This document shows, in pieces, positions 45,538 to 52,985 of a stretch of 64,000 nucleotides of DNA (position 1 is the stretch's first letter; each line of letters starts with the position of its first letter). A program made the translations under genes and the position numbers. The stretch covers positions 57,084 to 121,083 of the forward strand of contig CAMCIC010000009.1 of assembly GCA_945874895.1 (NCBI GenBank). The letters run 5' to 3'. The DNA is from Akkermansia muciniphila. GTDB lineage: Bacteria > Verrucomicrobiota > Verrucomicrobiia > Verrucomicrobiales > Akkermansiaceae. The notes below the pieces were generated by a model that was given only the letters and a program-made list of their open reading frames with translations, ran no database searches and was not told where the DNA came from.

Positions 45538-47322
45538 TCACTTGTTATAGCCCTTGTGATTCATGAACTCCCAGATGCGTTCCATCCAGGTGAAACTGCC
45601 CGTCTCGGGAGCCGCGGCTCTCTGGAAGCAATGATTGCGCTTCACGAGAGTGTGGAGATCGGATTGAATGCCCATGCGGCGAAGTTGTTCCCAGCATTTG
45701 ACGGAATTCATCGCCGCCCAGCTATCGGCATCACCGTGGATGAAGAGCATGGGACAAGTCGCGAGATCGAAGGCAAATTCTGGAGCGAGTCGCGCGTTAT
45801 CTTCATTGCCGCCTTGGGCATTGCCGGCCTCGAGTCCGTCCGTGAGCGCATAGGCTGGATAAATCGCCACGGCCCATTGCACACTGCAGGAAATTTTGTC
45901 GATGGCATCAATCGCGGCATAGGAGCGGGAGCTTGAGGTGGTAGCTCCCATGAGCGCGAGGTGTCCGCCCGCAGAAGAGCCCATGATGCCGATGCGCTGG
46001 GGATCGAGCCCCTTTGCCGCCGCCTCGCTGCGGACGAGTCGAATGCAGCGCTGCAAGTCCTGCCACGCGGTGGTGTGTTTGGCCAAGCCTCCTTGTGGTC
46101 GTGGTGTACGGTATTTCATCGTCACGACCGCCATGCCCTTTTCATTGAGATAGCGCCGCGCGGGCGCGACTTCGAACTCATCGGGGTTGTTGCCGTTATA
46201 GGACCCTCCCGAGAAAATGATTTGCACGGCCTTGGTCTTGAGTTCCTTCGGCATGTGCCATTCTAGGTAGGGCTGCCCTTGTTTGGCTTGTGCGTCCGGC
46301 ATTTTTCCTTCTGGCCAGAGCGGTGCTTTGCGGTAGTCTCCGCGCGCATCGTCACTCGCGTAGCGTTGCATGAGCGGGACCTCCGTGCCGAGACGTCCAT
46401 CGTAATTCATCTGACGCAGAAACTCGGTGACGCGATCGAACCAGTGGTCATAGGCGGTGCCATTTTCGCCCTTTTCCGGATCGCCCATGAACCCGTGGGG
46501 GCGATCCGCGAAGAGATGGAGCTCGGCAGGAATTTTCATGCGGCGGAGTTGGCGATAGATTTGCGTGGAGCCGAGCGGTGAATACACATCGGTTCCGCCA
46601 TGAAAGAGCGCCATGGGGCAGGTCTTGGCATCGAACGGGAATGCCTGCGAGAGCTTCACATCCGGCGCATCGCCCTCGCGAGTGTTAGGCCCAGTGAGGC
46701 CATCGGTGAGCGCATAAGCGGTGAAGACTGGCACCGCCCAGTTGATGTGGCAGGGTAACTTGTCGAGTTCATCAAGGGCCGCGTACGCTGGTGTGAGCGC
46801 GCTGGTTCCAAGCAATACGCTTAGATGCCCACCCGCGGAAAAACCAAGCACGCCGATTTTTTCCGGATCATACCCGCGTTTTGCTGCCTCATGACGGATG
46901 TGGCGGATGGCACGCTGCCCATCTTCCCATGCGCTCTGATAGATGGGCAGGTTTTTCGGGCGCGGTGTGCGGTAGGTGAGATTCACGCAGACATAACCGA
47001 GCTCTGTGAGTTGTTTCGCCGCGCGATCCACAGTGACGCCATCGACGCAGCGCTCATACCCACCGCCAGAAAACAGCAACAGACAGCCACCGTTTTTCTT
47101 GGCCGGGGCGTCATACCAATTCAGATGCGGCATGATGTGCTCCTCTGGCTTGAATCCCGGGGCCTTGGTTTGGCTGCTGGTCGCTGCGATCTGCTGGGTC
47201 TGAAAATGCGGAATTTTTCCCTCTGGCCAAAGCGCGACACGCTCCTCGCCCCATAACAACAATGCCATCAACCACCAAGAACCAAGAGTAAGGATTTTTT
47301 TCATACAAGGGTTTCCCCCCAT
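45538..47322 (-). CDS. Secreted esterase with two tandem alpha/beta-hydrolase domains
   Basis: 594 residues, made of two related domains after a signal peptide (start probably ATG 47304, MKKILTLGSWWLMALLLWG). Each domain begins with ALWPEGK or PLWPEGK, has a CLLLFSGGGYE or IIFSGGSYNG oxyanion strand, a YRTPRP segment, a serine elbow (LGFSAGGHL in the first, MGSSAGGHL in the second), an AYALTDGL strand and a late Asp/His pair (HGGTDV with RPHGFM; HGDADS with RNHCFQ). Both therefore look catalytic. They resemble acetyl-xylan or feruloyl esterases, so the protein may remove two kinds of acyl group from a glycan. It is convergent with the DUF1501 gene. Confidence 0.85.
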   Translation of the reverse strand: MGGNPCMKKILTLGSWWLMALLLWGEERVALWPEGKIPHFQTQQIAATSSQTKAPGFKPEEHIMPHLNWYDAPAKKNGGCLLLFSGGGYERCVDGVTVDRAAKQLTELGYVCVNLTYRTPRPKNLPIYQSAWEDGQRAIRHIRHEAAKRGYDPEKIGVLGFSAGGHLSVLLGTSALTPAYAALDELDKLPCHINWAVPVFTAYALTDGLTGPNTREGDAPDVKLSQAFPFDAKTCPMALFHGGTDVYSPLGSTQIYRQLRRMKIPAELHLFADRPHGFMGDPEKGENGTAYDHWFDRVTEFLRQMNYDGRLGTEVPLMQRYASDDARGDYRKAPLWPEGKMPDAQAKQGQPYLEWHMPKELKTKAVQIIFSGGSYNGNNPDEFEVAPARRYLNEKGMAVVTMKYRTPRPQGGLAKHTTAWQDLQRCIRLVRSEAAAKGLDPQRIGIMGSSAGGHLALMGATTSSSRSYAAIDAIDKISCSVQWAVAIYPAYALTDGLEAGNAQGGNEDNARLAPEFAFDLATCPMLFIHGDADSWAAMNSVKCWEQLRRMGIQSDLHTLVKRNHCFQRAAAPETGSFTWMERIWEFMNHKGYNK

Positions 47323-47383
47323 TGGATCGAGGGACTGCGTATGCTGTGCGATGCAGGGGAGTCAGCGCAAGCCGAATTGCACC

Positions 47384-47482
47384 ATGACCACAAGACGCGT
47401 TCCGCTACCGCGTTGGGGGATCAAACTCTTCGTCTTTTTCTTTGTCGCACTCGCGACGCTTATTTCCGTTGCCAACAAGTGA
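47384..47482 (+). CDS. Possible 32-residue single-span membrane peptide
   Basis: ATG 47384 to TGA 47480-47482 encodes MTTRRVPLPRW followed by a hydrophobic span GIKLFVFFFVALATLISVA and NK: positive residues before one membrane helix, as in known bacterial small membrane proteins. It lies between two minus-strand genes and its last 23 bases overlap the 3' end of the methyltransferase gene tail to tail. There is no obvious ribosome-binding site, so it may be chance. Confidence 0.3.
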   Translation: MTTRRVPLPRWGIKLFVFFFVALATLISVANK

Positions 47483-48206
47483 CGAGTGACTGCGACCACT
47501 GGAATTTCCGAGCCGTCTCGCGAATGAGAAAAGGTTCATGGCAGCGATGCATGAGCTCGAAGTGGGCCTCCAATTGCTGGTGCAACCAGGAAAAGGTATC
47601 CCCCTCTGGCCAGGCGCTGGGCGGGGTGAATTCCTCCAACCAGGTGCAGGGCGTGGCGAGGATCAGTTCTCCGCCAGAACGGACCAGATCAGATAGGCGC
47701 TCGATGAGGGCCAGCGGTTGCGGGAGGCGGCAAATGAGGTTCGCCGCGTGAACGCGGTCAAAGCGGCCGAGATCGCCGCGCAGGTTCATGGCATCGCCCT
47801 GCTCGAAGGAACAACGATCCATCCTGCCTGCGGCTTGGGCCTGCAATTCTTGATGCATGCCGCCCTCATCATGGCGACGGAAGGCGATCGTTTTGCTCTG
47901 TTGCAATGTCGTCGCCGCACCGATGAAAGCGTGCGAGTAGTCGATGCCGATCACACATTCACAATGTTCTGCCATGGCAAAGGTCGATCCTCCTACGGCA
48001 CAGCCGAGATCCAGCCCACGTGCCACTGTGAAGTCGCCGAAGTAACTCACCGTGCGCCGCGTGAATCCCAGCGCCTCGCGCATGGCGGCAGGATAGGGAA
48101 TTTCCGCATCCGCAAATACCTGCTCTGAGCTGCCATAGTGAAACAGGAGGTATTCGTCTAACAGACGCGGGGACTCGTAGATGTTGGAATCGGCCACGGC
48201 GCTCAA
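47460..48206 (-). CDS. ovoM: Putative 4-mercaptohistidine N1-methyltransferase (OvoA C-terminal-like)
   Basis: 248-residue class I SAM methyltransferase. Motif I is GLDLGCAVGGSTFAMA, then VIGIDYSHAFI. The N-terminal NIYESPRLLDEYLLFHYG and the HDEGGMHQE stretch correspond to the methyltransferase part of OvoA (YES...EYLLFH; EEGE), which N-methylates 4-mercaptohistidine to ovothiol A. Here the domain is a stand-alone protein. No sulfoxide synthase (OvoA N-terminal part) or lyase is in the window, so pathway completeness is unknown. Its start overlaps the stop of the upstream M29-like gene in ATGA, which implies joint production. Confidence 0.75.
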   Translation of the reverse strand: MSAVADSNIYESPRLLDEYLLFHYGSSEQVFADAEIPYPAAMREALGFTRRTVSYFGDFTVARGLDLGCAVGGSTFAMAEHCECVIGIDYSHAFIGAATTLQQSKTIAFRRHDEGGMHQELQAQAAGRMDRCSFEQGDAMNLRGDLGRFDRVHAANLICRLPQPLALIERLSDLVRSGGELILATPCTWLEEFTPPSAWPEGDTFSWLHQQLEAHFELMHRCHEPFLIRETARKFQWSQSLVTCWQRK

Positions 48207-49411
48207 AATGCCGTCAGCGCGTCCATGATGTAACGACTGGGTCGGAAGTTTTCGATGATGATCTCCTCTTGATCTCCGCGTTTCATGCGCACTTGGCTGA
48301 TGTTGAAATTGGGAGTCTTGTGTGGAGCGAAAAGGATGTCGTCGTGCGTCGAGTTCTCATGTTTTTTGAACATCGATGGCATGATATCGCCGCCGAGATG
48401 GTCATCGCGACCCGTCGCAAGGTGGCAGGTGCCCAGCACTTTTTCGTCCTGAATGTCCGCACCAGAAACGGGCAACACCTGTGTGCCGAAGCCGAGTTCG
48501 CCCAGCGTTCCGGTCATCGGATCATCGAGCAAACGCGCGTTGTGGGCATCGATGGTGGCTTGGTTCCCAGCAATCAGAGTGGAGCGGATGATGCAGCGGT
48601 TTTCTACATCGAGCACACCGAGGGTGCCATCCTCGTATTTCATGGGGAATTGTCCGCGGGCATCAGCAGGAACGAAATAGACTTCACCAGCGGGAAGATT
48701 CGCAATGTCGGGCGTGAGACCGTTGCAAAGACCGTGGGATTTCTGTGCTTCCTGGCCATCGAGACCCAGCCATGCGGTGAGAACGCGTCCGTCTTCGAGC
48801 GCAAAGTCGATTTCGATCGAATCGGCGCGGGTCATCGCAAGGCGGATTTTTTCGGCATCGCGCGATACCTCGTGATAATCGACGGCCAGTCCTGAGGAAA
48901 GGATGATGTCATTCACACCATGGAGTGTGGCCCCGCGGAAGCCGAATTGTTTGGCTTTCGCAGTCAGTGGAGCGGTGGCGGAGTAGGTGGAGATGCAGAG
49001 GATCAGGTCGTAGTTCGGATAGATGTCGCGATCGAAGGAAAGCTTCTGGCCGCGGGTGTCCCAGACCTCGTCGGCTAGGTCGAGGTTGGAGCCATAGGTC
49101 ATGCGGTAGGCGAACATGTCCCCGCCGTGCATTTCCAGTTCTTCCATGACGCCCTGCAGAAGCCCGACATGGAAATGCTGGTAGGCCCGCTTTTGGATCG
49201 AGAAACCCTCTTCCCGCAGAAAGCGGAAGTCATGGATCATCGGTTGCGGATCATCGAAATCCACGAGCACGCAAATCTTACAACCTGCCGTGGGAGTGAA
49301 TACGGTCTCGAGAAGACGACGAAGGTCGAATGAAGGGAATTGACGTTTCTCTGGGTGAAGCAAGATCGCTTCCTCAAGATATTCGGGCAGAAGGGTGCAG
49401 CTGGAGGACAT
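48203..49411 (-). CDS. M29-aminopeptidase-like metalloprotein
   Basis: About 402 residues from ATG 49411 (the frame is open to 49459). The second half follows the M29 (thermophilic aminopeptidase, AmpT/AmpS) pattern: NLPAGEVYFVPA, LGELGFGTQVL, DEKVLGTCHLATG and a late STHDDILF, positions that carry glutamate, histidine and aspartate metal ligands in that family. The first half resembles the family's nucleotide-like N-domain (PTAGCKICVLVDFDDP, YDLILCISTYSATAP). Overall identity looks low, so activity is uncertain. It overlaps the ovothiol-type methyltransferase by 4 bases and may serve the same pathway. Confidence 0.62.
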   Translation of the reverse strand: MSSSCTLLPEYLEEAILLHPEKRQFPSFDLRRLLETVFTPTAGCKICVLVDFDDPQPMIHDFRFLREEGFSIQKRAYQHFHVGLLQGVMEELEMHGGDMFAYRMTYGSNLDLADEVWDTRGQKLSFDRDIYPNYDLILCISTYSATAPLTAKAKQFGFRGATLHGVNDIILSSGLAVDYHEVSRDAEKIRLAMTRADSIEIDFALEDGRVLTAWLGLDGQEAQKSHGLCNGLTPDIANLPAGEVYFVPADARGQFPMKYEDGTLGVLDVENRCIIRSTLIAGNQATIDAHNARLLDDPMTGTLGELGFGTQVLPVSGADIQDEKVLGTCHLATGRDDHLGGDIMPSMFKKHENSTHDDILFAPHKTPNFNISQVRMKRGDQEEIIIENFRPSRYIMDALTAF

Positions 49412-49502
49412 GGAGAAAAATAACCATGAGTGATGGGCATGCAAGTGACAAGACAACAATTTTACAAAACAGGCCAGTGGAGCAGGGTGCCGTTTGATGA
49501 GG

Positions 49503-51329
49503 TCACTTGAATTTGTTGTTGGGATCTTTGGTGGGCAATTCGTCGCCGATCGTCTGATTGAGCCGTTGAATCAGCAGGGGCAATCTGTCGCGGAGGGATC
49601 GTGAGGATTCCTGAAGTGACTTTTCATGAAACTTTTTGGATCCTTGATCGTTCGACTTATCAGAGACTTTTTTCATGGCGCGCGCCAGTGTGCGGGCGGT
49701 ATTGGATAGATCGAGCGCTTCCGCATGCAATTCCCGACTGGTGTTGGGAACGAGGCGATCCAGTGGGTCGAGCATGGCCCTGCTGGCATCGTGCCCGGCT
49801 TGGATGGCAGTTGGTGTGATCGTGCGGTCGCCATTCGGTTCTCTGGATAAATCCTCAATGTGTTGAAGCGGAGCGAGCGCCATGCGGATTTCATGCGCTA
49901 CCACGAGATCGGACAACTGCGAGGAGCGTTTGCCTTTGGCTTGCATCAGGAGAAATTGTACCGAGGCGTATGAAGGCATGGCAGTGGCGATGCCTTCAAG
50001 ACGTGCTCGCACCGCAGGGTTGGCGACAAAGGGTCCGATGCTGGGCGTGGATTTTTCTCGCACAACGGCAAAATTGGCAAGTGCCGCGGCCACCTTGGCG
50101 TCCGGAGATTTCTTGCTGAACGCGATCAATTCATCGAAATTTTCGGCCAGAAAAATGTCGTGCTTCATGAAATAGCTCAGTTCATCCATCGTCAGAAGCC
50201 CCGGTAAGAGCTCTGCGGCACTTTTGGGCAATACCACGCGTGATGGGGGCGCAGTGGATAGCGAGCGAATGAGTTGCCAGCCGTTTTTTGGCAATTTCAG
50301 TTTGCCATCGTTTTCCACAATGCCGATGACTACACCCGTAGGCTCCTGTCCGCTCAGGGCGGCATGGGCCAATACCGCGGCTGCGGCGGAAAGGTTGTCG
50401 TGATTCTGTCTCACGGAGTAGCCTTCTTTGAAAAAGTTGGATAAAACGACGACGCCCCCTTTCGGTAGTTCACCGATCGATTTCTCCAAGCAAGGCACCG
50501 TGTTTTTATTGATGGAAAGAAGGGCAGGGCGCATGCGCTCTTCATCCGCATCATTCAGGTGATAGCGAAACTCCGCATGGTCCTTGTCGATCCAGTGGGA
50601 CATGCTCACGGGGGTCAATTTCAGGTCGTAGCTCTTCGTCGCTTCCTCATAGATCATTAAGGGCGTGGAGACGGTTGCCGTGAGGAGTTGGAACGATGGC
50701 TCTTTGATCAGGTTGGCATCATCGGTTTTTTTCTCTTCGAACATGCCCTCGGATGGACCTTCTTGCTGGGGAGTGAGAGCCGGTTCGTCTTTTTTCAGAA
50801 AACTCTCTTTTTGTGCGACCCAGTCGGCCCACTTGCCTTGTTCGGATTGAAAAGCCACCGCCGCGGGATTTTCCGGATCGACTTGGGCCAGCACATCCCC
50901 CAGACAAAGCGCGAGGTTTTTGCCGTCATGGCCTGCTTGTTCGCTGCCCAGCCATCGTTGGATGCGCCATGCGCGGGATTTGGCGAGTTGCACATCTCCG
51001 GGCAAGGGAGCCGCAGGATTTTCCTCGTTCTTGAAACTTTCCAGCATGTCTTCCGCCTGCCGATTGACGGGATCGAGCGCCCGCGACAGGGCGAGAAACT
51101 GGGCCGCCGTGCGCTGCGCCGCGGGATCTGCACCGGGGAGCGTGGCGCAGAGCAGACTCAACTGCTGCGAGAGCTGCTTCATGGTGTCCACATCGATGGG
51201 CAATTGATCCCGCCGAAAAGGCGCGCGATCGGTGGGCGCAATGAAAGCTCCTACGGCATGATCCGCTGTGAGGAGCGTGCCCGCCACGACGAGGCAGGCC
51301 AAGCGGTTGGTGATCGTGTGAGCTTTCAT
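49503..51329 (-). CDS. Secreted protein with Lon-protease-like (S16) domain
   Basis: 608 residues with a signal peptide (ACLVVAGTLLTADHAVGA). Residues about 30-180 are helical and TPR-like. The region around 300-420 reads like the S16 proteolytic domain of Lon: HDNLSAAAAVLAHAALSG occupies the place of the serine loop GPSAGVAMATALVS, and VVIGIVENDGKLKLPKNGWQLI that of GEITLRGRVLPIGGLKEKL, followed by a SRVVLPKSAAELLP strand equivalent to TVIIPKENEKDL. Serine and lysine candidates are kept but the surrounding glycines are not. It could be a secreted protease or an inactive relative. The C-terminal part is helical. Minus strand, monocistronic. Confidence 0.5.
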   Translation of the reverse strand: MKAHTITNRLACLVVAGTLLTADHAVGAFIAPTDRAPFRRDQLPIDVDTMKQLSQQLSLLCATLPGADPAAQRTAAQFLALSRALDPVNRQAEDMLESFKNEENPAAPLPGDVQLAKSRAWRIQRWLGSEQAGHDGKNLALCLGDVLAQVDPENPAAVAFQSEQGKWADWVAQKESFLKKDEPALTPQQEGPSEGMFEEKKTDDANLIKEPSFQLLTATVSTPLMIYEEATKSYDLKLTPVSMSHWIDKDHAEFRYHLNDADEERMRPALLSINKNTVPCLEKSIGELPKGGVVVLSNFFKEGYSVRQNHDNLSAAAAVLAHAALSGQEPTGVVIGIVENDGKLKLPKNGWQLIRSLSTAPPSRVVLPKSAAELLPGLLTMDELSYFMKHDIFLAENFDELIAFSKKSPDAKVAAALANFAVVREKSTPSIGPFVANPAVRARLEGIATAMPSYASVQFLLMQAKGKRSSQLSDLVVAHEIRMALAPLQHIEDLSREPNGDRTITPTAIQAGHDASRAMLDPLDRLVPNTSRELHAEALDLSNTARTLARAMKKVSDKSNDQGSKKFHEKSLQESSRSLRDRLPLLIQRLNQTIGDELPTKDPNNKFK

Positions 51330-51413
51330 GAGGAGGATGATTTACCTTGGAACTACGATTCCATTCGTCGTGATGTTGCAAAAGTTTCCACCGTTTGTCA
51401 ATCTCTCGCCGCC

Positions 51414-51824
51414 ATGCAGGAAAAAATTTCGATCGTCACTCGCGAGGAAGTCATGTTTTTCGATACCGATTGCGGAGGCGTGGTGCACAATCTCGCCTAC
51501 CTTCGCATGATCGAAACCTGCCGCACGCGATTGGCGGCGCTGATGGGGATGGACTTGCCGACCATGGCGAAAACCCAGCTCTACCCCGTGGTGGTGCGCA
51601 CCGAGGCCGATTACCGCTTTCCGGCCAAGCTGGGCGATTGGTTGCGGATTGAAGGCGAGCTGGCGGAAATCGAGGGCGCGCGCTTCTGGTGTCAGTTCGT
51701 CATGACGCGCGAGTCCGATGGTCAGGTTCTCATCAAAGCTCGCCAGGCGCTTGCGCTGGTGCAGATGCCGGAGGGGAAACCGCGTCGACTACCCGCGGAG
51801 TGGCGGCAACAATGGGGAGCATGA
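51414..51824 (+). CDS. Hotdog-fold acyl-CoA thioesterase
   Basis: 136 residues. FFDTDCGGVVHNLAYLRMIE is the YbgC/4-hydroxybenzoyl-CoA thioesterase signature (D-T-D-x-G-G-V-V) with the catalytic aspartate. The rest (VRTEADYRFPAKLGD, RESDGQVLIKARQALALV) completes the single hotdog domain. The frame opens upstream to 50688, but all of that is antisense to the Lon-like gene, so ATG 51414 is chosen. Because menD and menH are present, it could be the 1,4-dihydroxy-2-naphthoyl-CoA thioesterase, which has the same fold; the sequence alone does not decide. Confidence 0.85.
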   Translation: MQEKISIVTREEVMFFDTDCGGVVHNLAYLRMIETCRTRLAALMGMDLPTMAKTQLYPVVVRTEADYRFPAKLGDWLRIEGELAEIEGARFWCQFVMTRESDGQVLIKARQALALVQMPEGKPRRLPAEWRQQWGA

Positions 51825-51843
51825 TGCGAAAATAACGATCATT

Positions 51844-52134
51844 CTACCATAACGAGGGTCCCAGGTCCGGGGGAGGATTCTTGCGCGGACGGGCCAACAC
51901 TCCATCGAGACGGATCAGATCATCCATGGTCGGCTCCCACTCCCCGTGCAACAAGGACATCAGATCGCGTTGCCAATCGCGGCCATGGTTGGCTTCCTGC
52001 GCTTGCAGTAGGGTGCTCACTTCTGCGATCCGCCCGCTGATGGCTAATTCCTTGCGCGTACGGCGCATCCACAGATCGATGAACTTCCGGTCCTTGGTCA
52101 ACACGATGAGGCGATTTTCCTGATTCGATTTCAC
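51844..52134 (-). CDS. Small hypothetical protein
   Basis: About 96 residues from GTG 52134; the frame is open to 52257, but that part overlaps the divergent gene at 52231. The product is rich in charged residues (LTKDRKFIDLWMRRTRKELA) and ends with a proline-rich tail (RPRKNPPPDLGPSLW). No family is recognised and there is no signal peptide. It faces the spermidine-synthase-like gene across a gap of about 96 bases, and its stop is 20 bases from the end of the thioesterase gene. Confidence 0.45.
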   Translation of the reverse strand: MKSNQENRLIVLTKDRKFIDLWMRRTRKELAISGRIAEVSTLLQAQEANHGRDWQRDLMSLLHGEWEPTMDDLIRLDGVLARPRKNPPPDLGPSLW

Positions 52135-52230
52135 GCGTGGTTGCAGACGAAGAAAAGGCCCTGAGATTGTGCGATGGACACGACGCTGTTCTCTTACTAA
52201 GCTTTTTCCGCTCCGGCAATTGAAAATCAC

Positions 52231-52911
52231 ATGAAACCACGCATCATCCACGCCCATGCCTCACTGCCCGATGGCAGCAATCTCGAACTCCATGAGCATG
52301 ATGGACGTTTCTATCTGCATTCCCACGGTCAGCAATGGGCCGGCACTGGCAATCACGTGGCGGAAGAGGAGCTGGCCAAGCTGGGCACGCATCCGTTCCG
52401 CCCGGCCCGACAACCGAAAATGCTGATCCTGGGCCTAGGACTGGGCGCGCTAGCTCGCGCCGTAGCCGCCGCCATTCCCCAGAAAAAAGCCGAGTTCACC
52501 GTCTACGAACCGTTGCGCGAATTGGCGCAGTGGCAGAAGAAGTTCTTCGCCGAGGAAAACTGCTTTCAGGACAGCCGTCTGAAATGCATTCACGACCTCA
52601 CCCCTTCGTCCCTGGCTCGTGAAAACGGCTCGTTGCACGCCATTCTCTTGCAAGCCGATGCCTGCCCTCTCGATCAGGGGAAATGGTTGATCGATGACAA
52701 ACGCTGGCTGGGAGCGATGCGGGACGCCCTGCAATCCGGTGGTGTGCTCGGCATCACCGCCTCGCGCATCATTCCCAGTATGTTTTCTCGACTGCGCCGC
52801 GCCGGATTCGATGTGGTGGAGCATTTCGTGGAAATCCACCCCGCCGCGAAAAAACCCCGCCGTTTTCCGATCTGGCTGGCACGCAAGCCAGCAGGAAATT
52901 CGGAAAAATGA
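52231..52911 (+). CDS. Spermidine-synthase-like protein
   Basis: 226 residues with a Rossmann-like methyltransferase fold: MLILGLGLGALARAV is the nucleotide-binding loop, VYEPLRELAQWQKKFF places an acidic residue on the next strand, and DDKRWLGAMRDALQSGGVLGI resembles the late strands of SpeE. It is shorter than SpeE and lacks a clear GDG motif, so polyamine synthesis is doubtful; it belongs to the broader spermidine synthase/methyltransferase-like group common in bacteria. ATG 52231. Function unknown. Confidence 0.65.
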   Translation: MKPRIIHAHASLPDGSNLELHEHDGRFYLHSHGQQWAGTGNHVAEEELAKLGTHPFRPARQPKMLILGLGLGALARAVAAAIPQKKAEFTVYEPLRELAQWQKKFFAEENCFQDSRLKCIHDLTPSSLARENGSLHAILLQADACPLDQGKWLIDDKRWLGAMRDALQSGGVLGITASRIIPSMFSRLRRAGFDVVEHFVEIHPAAKKPRRFPIWLARKPAGNSEK

Positions 52912-52985
52912 TTGAATAAATCCGCATCGATGGATCGTTCTACGGTTTCCATCACGATCGTTCTCTCCCGTCTCGACCCTTCCCT

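Noticed and set aside
50688..51413. Long N-terminal extension of the thioesterase frame
   Set aside because: It runs antisense through the Lon-like gene; hotdog homology begins at ATG 51414.
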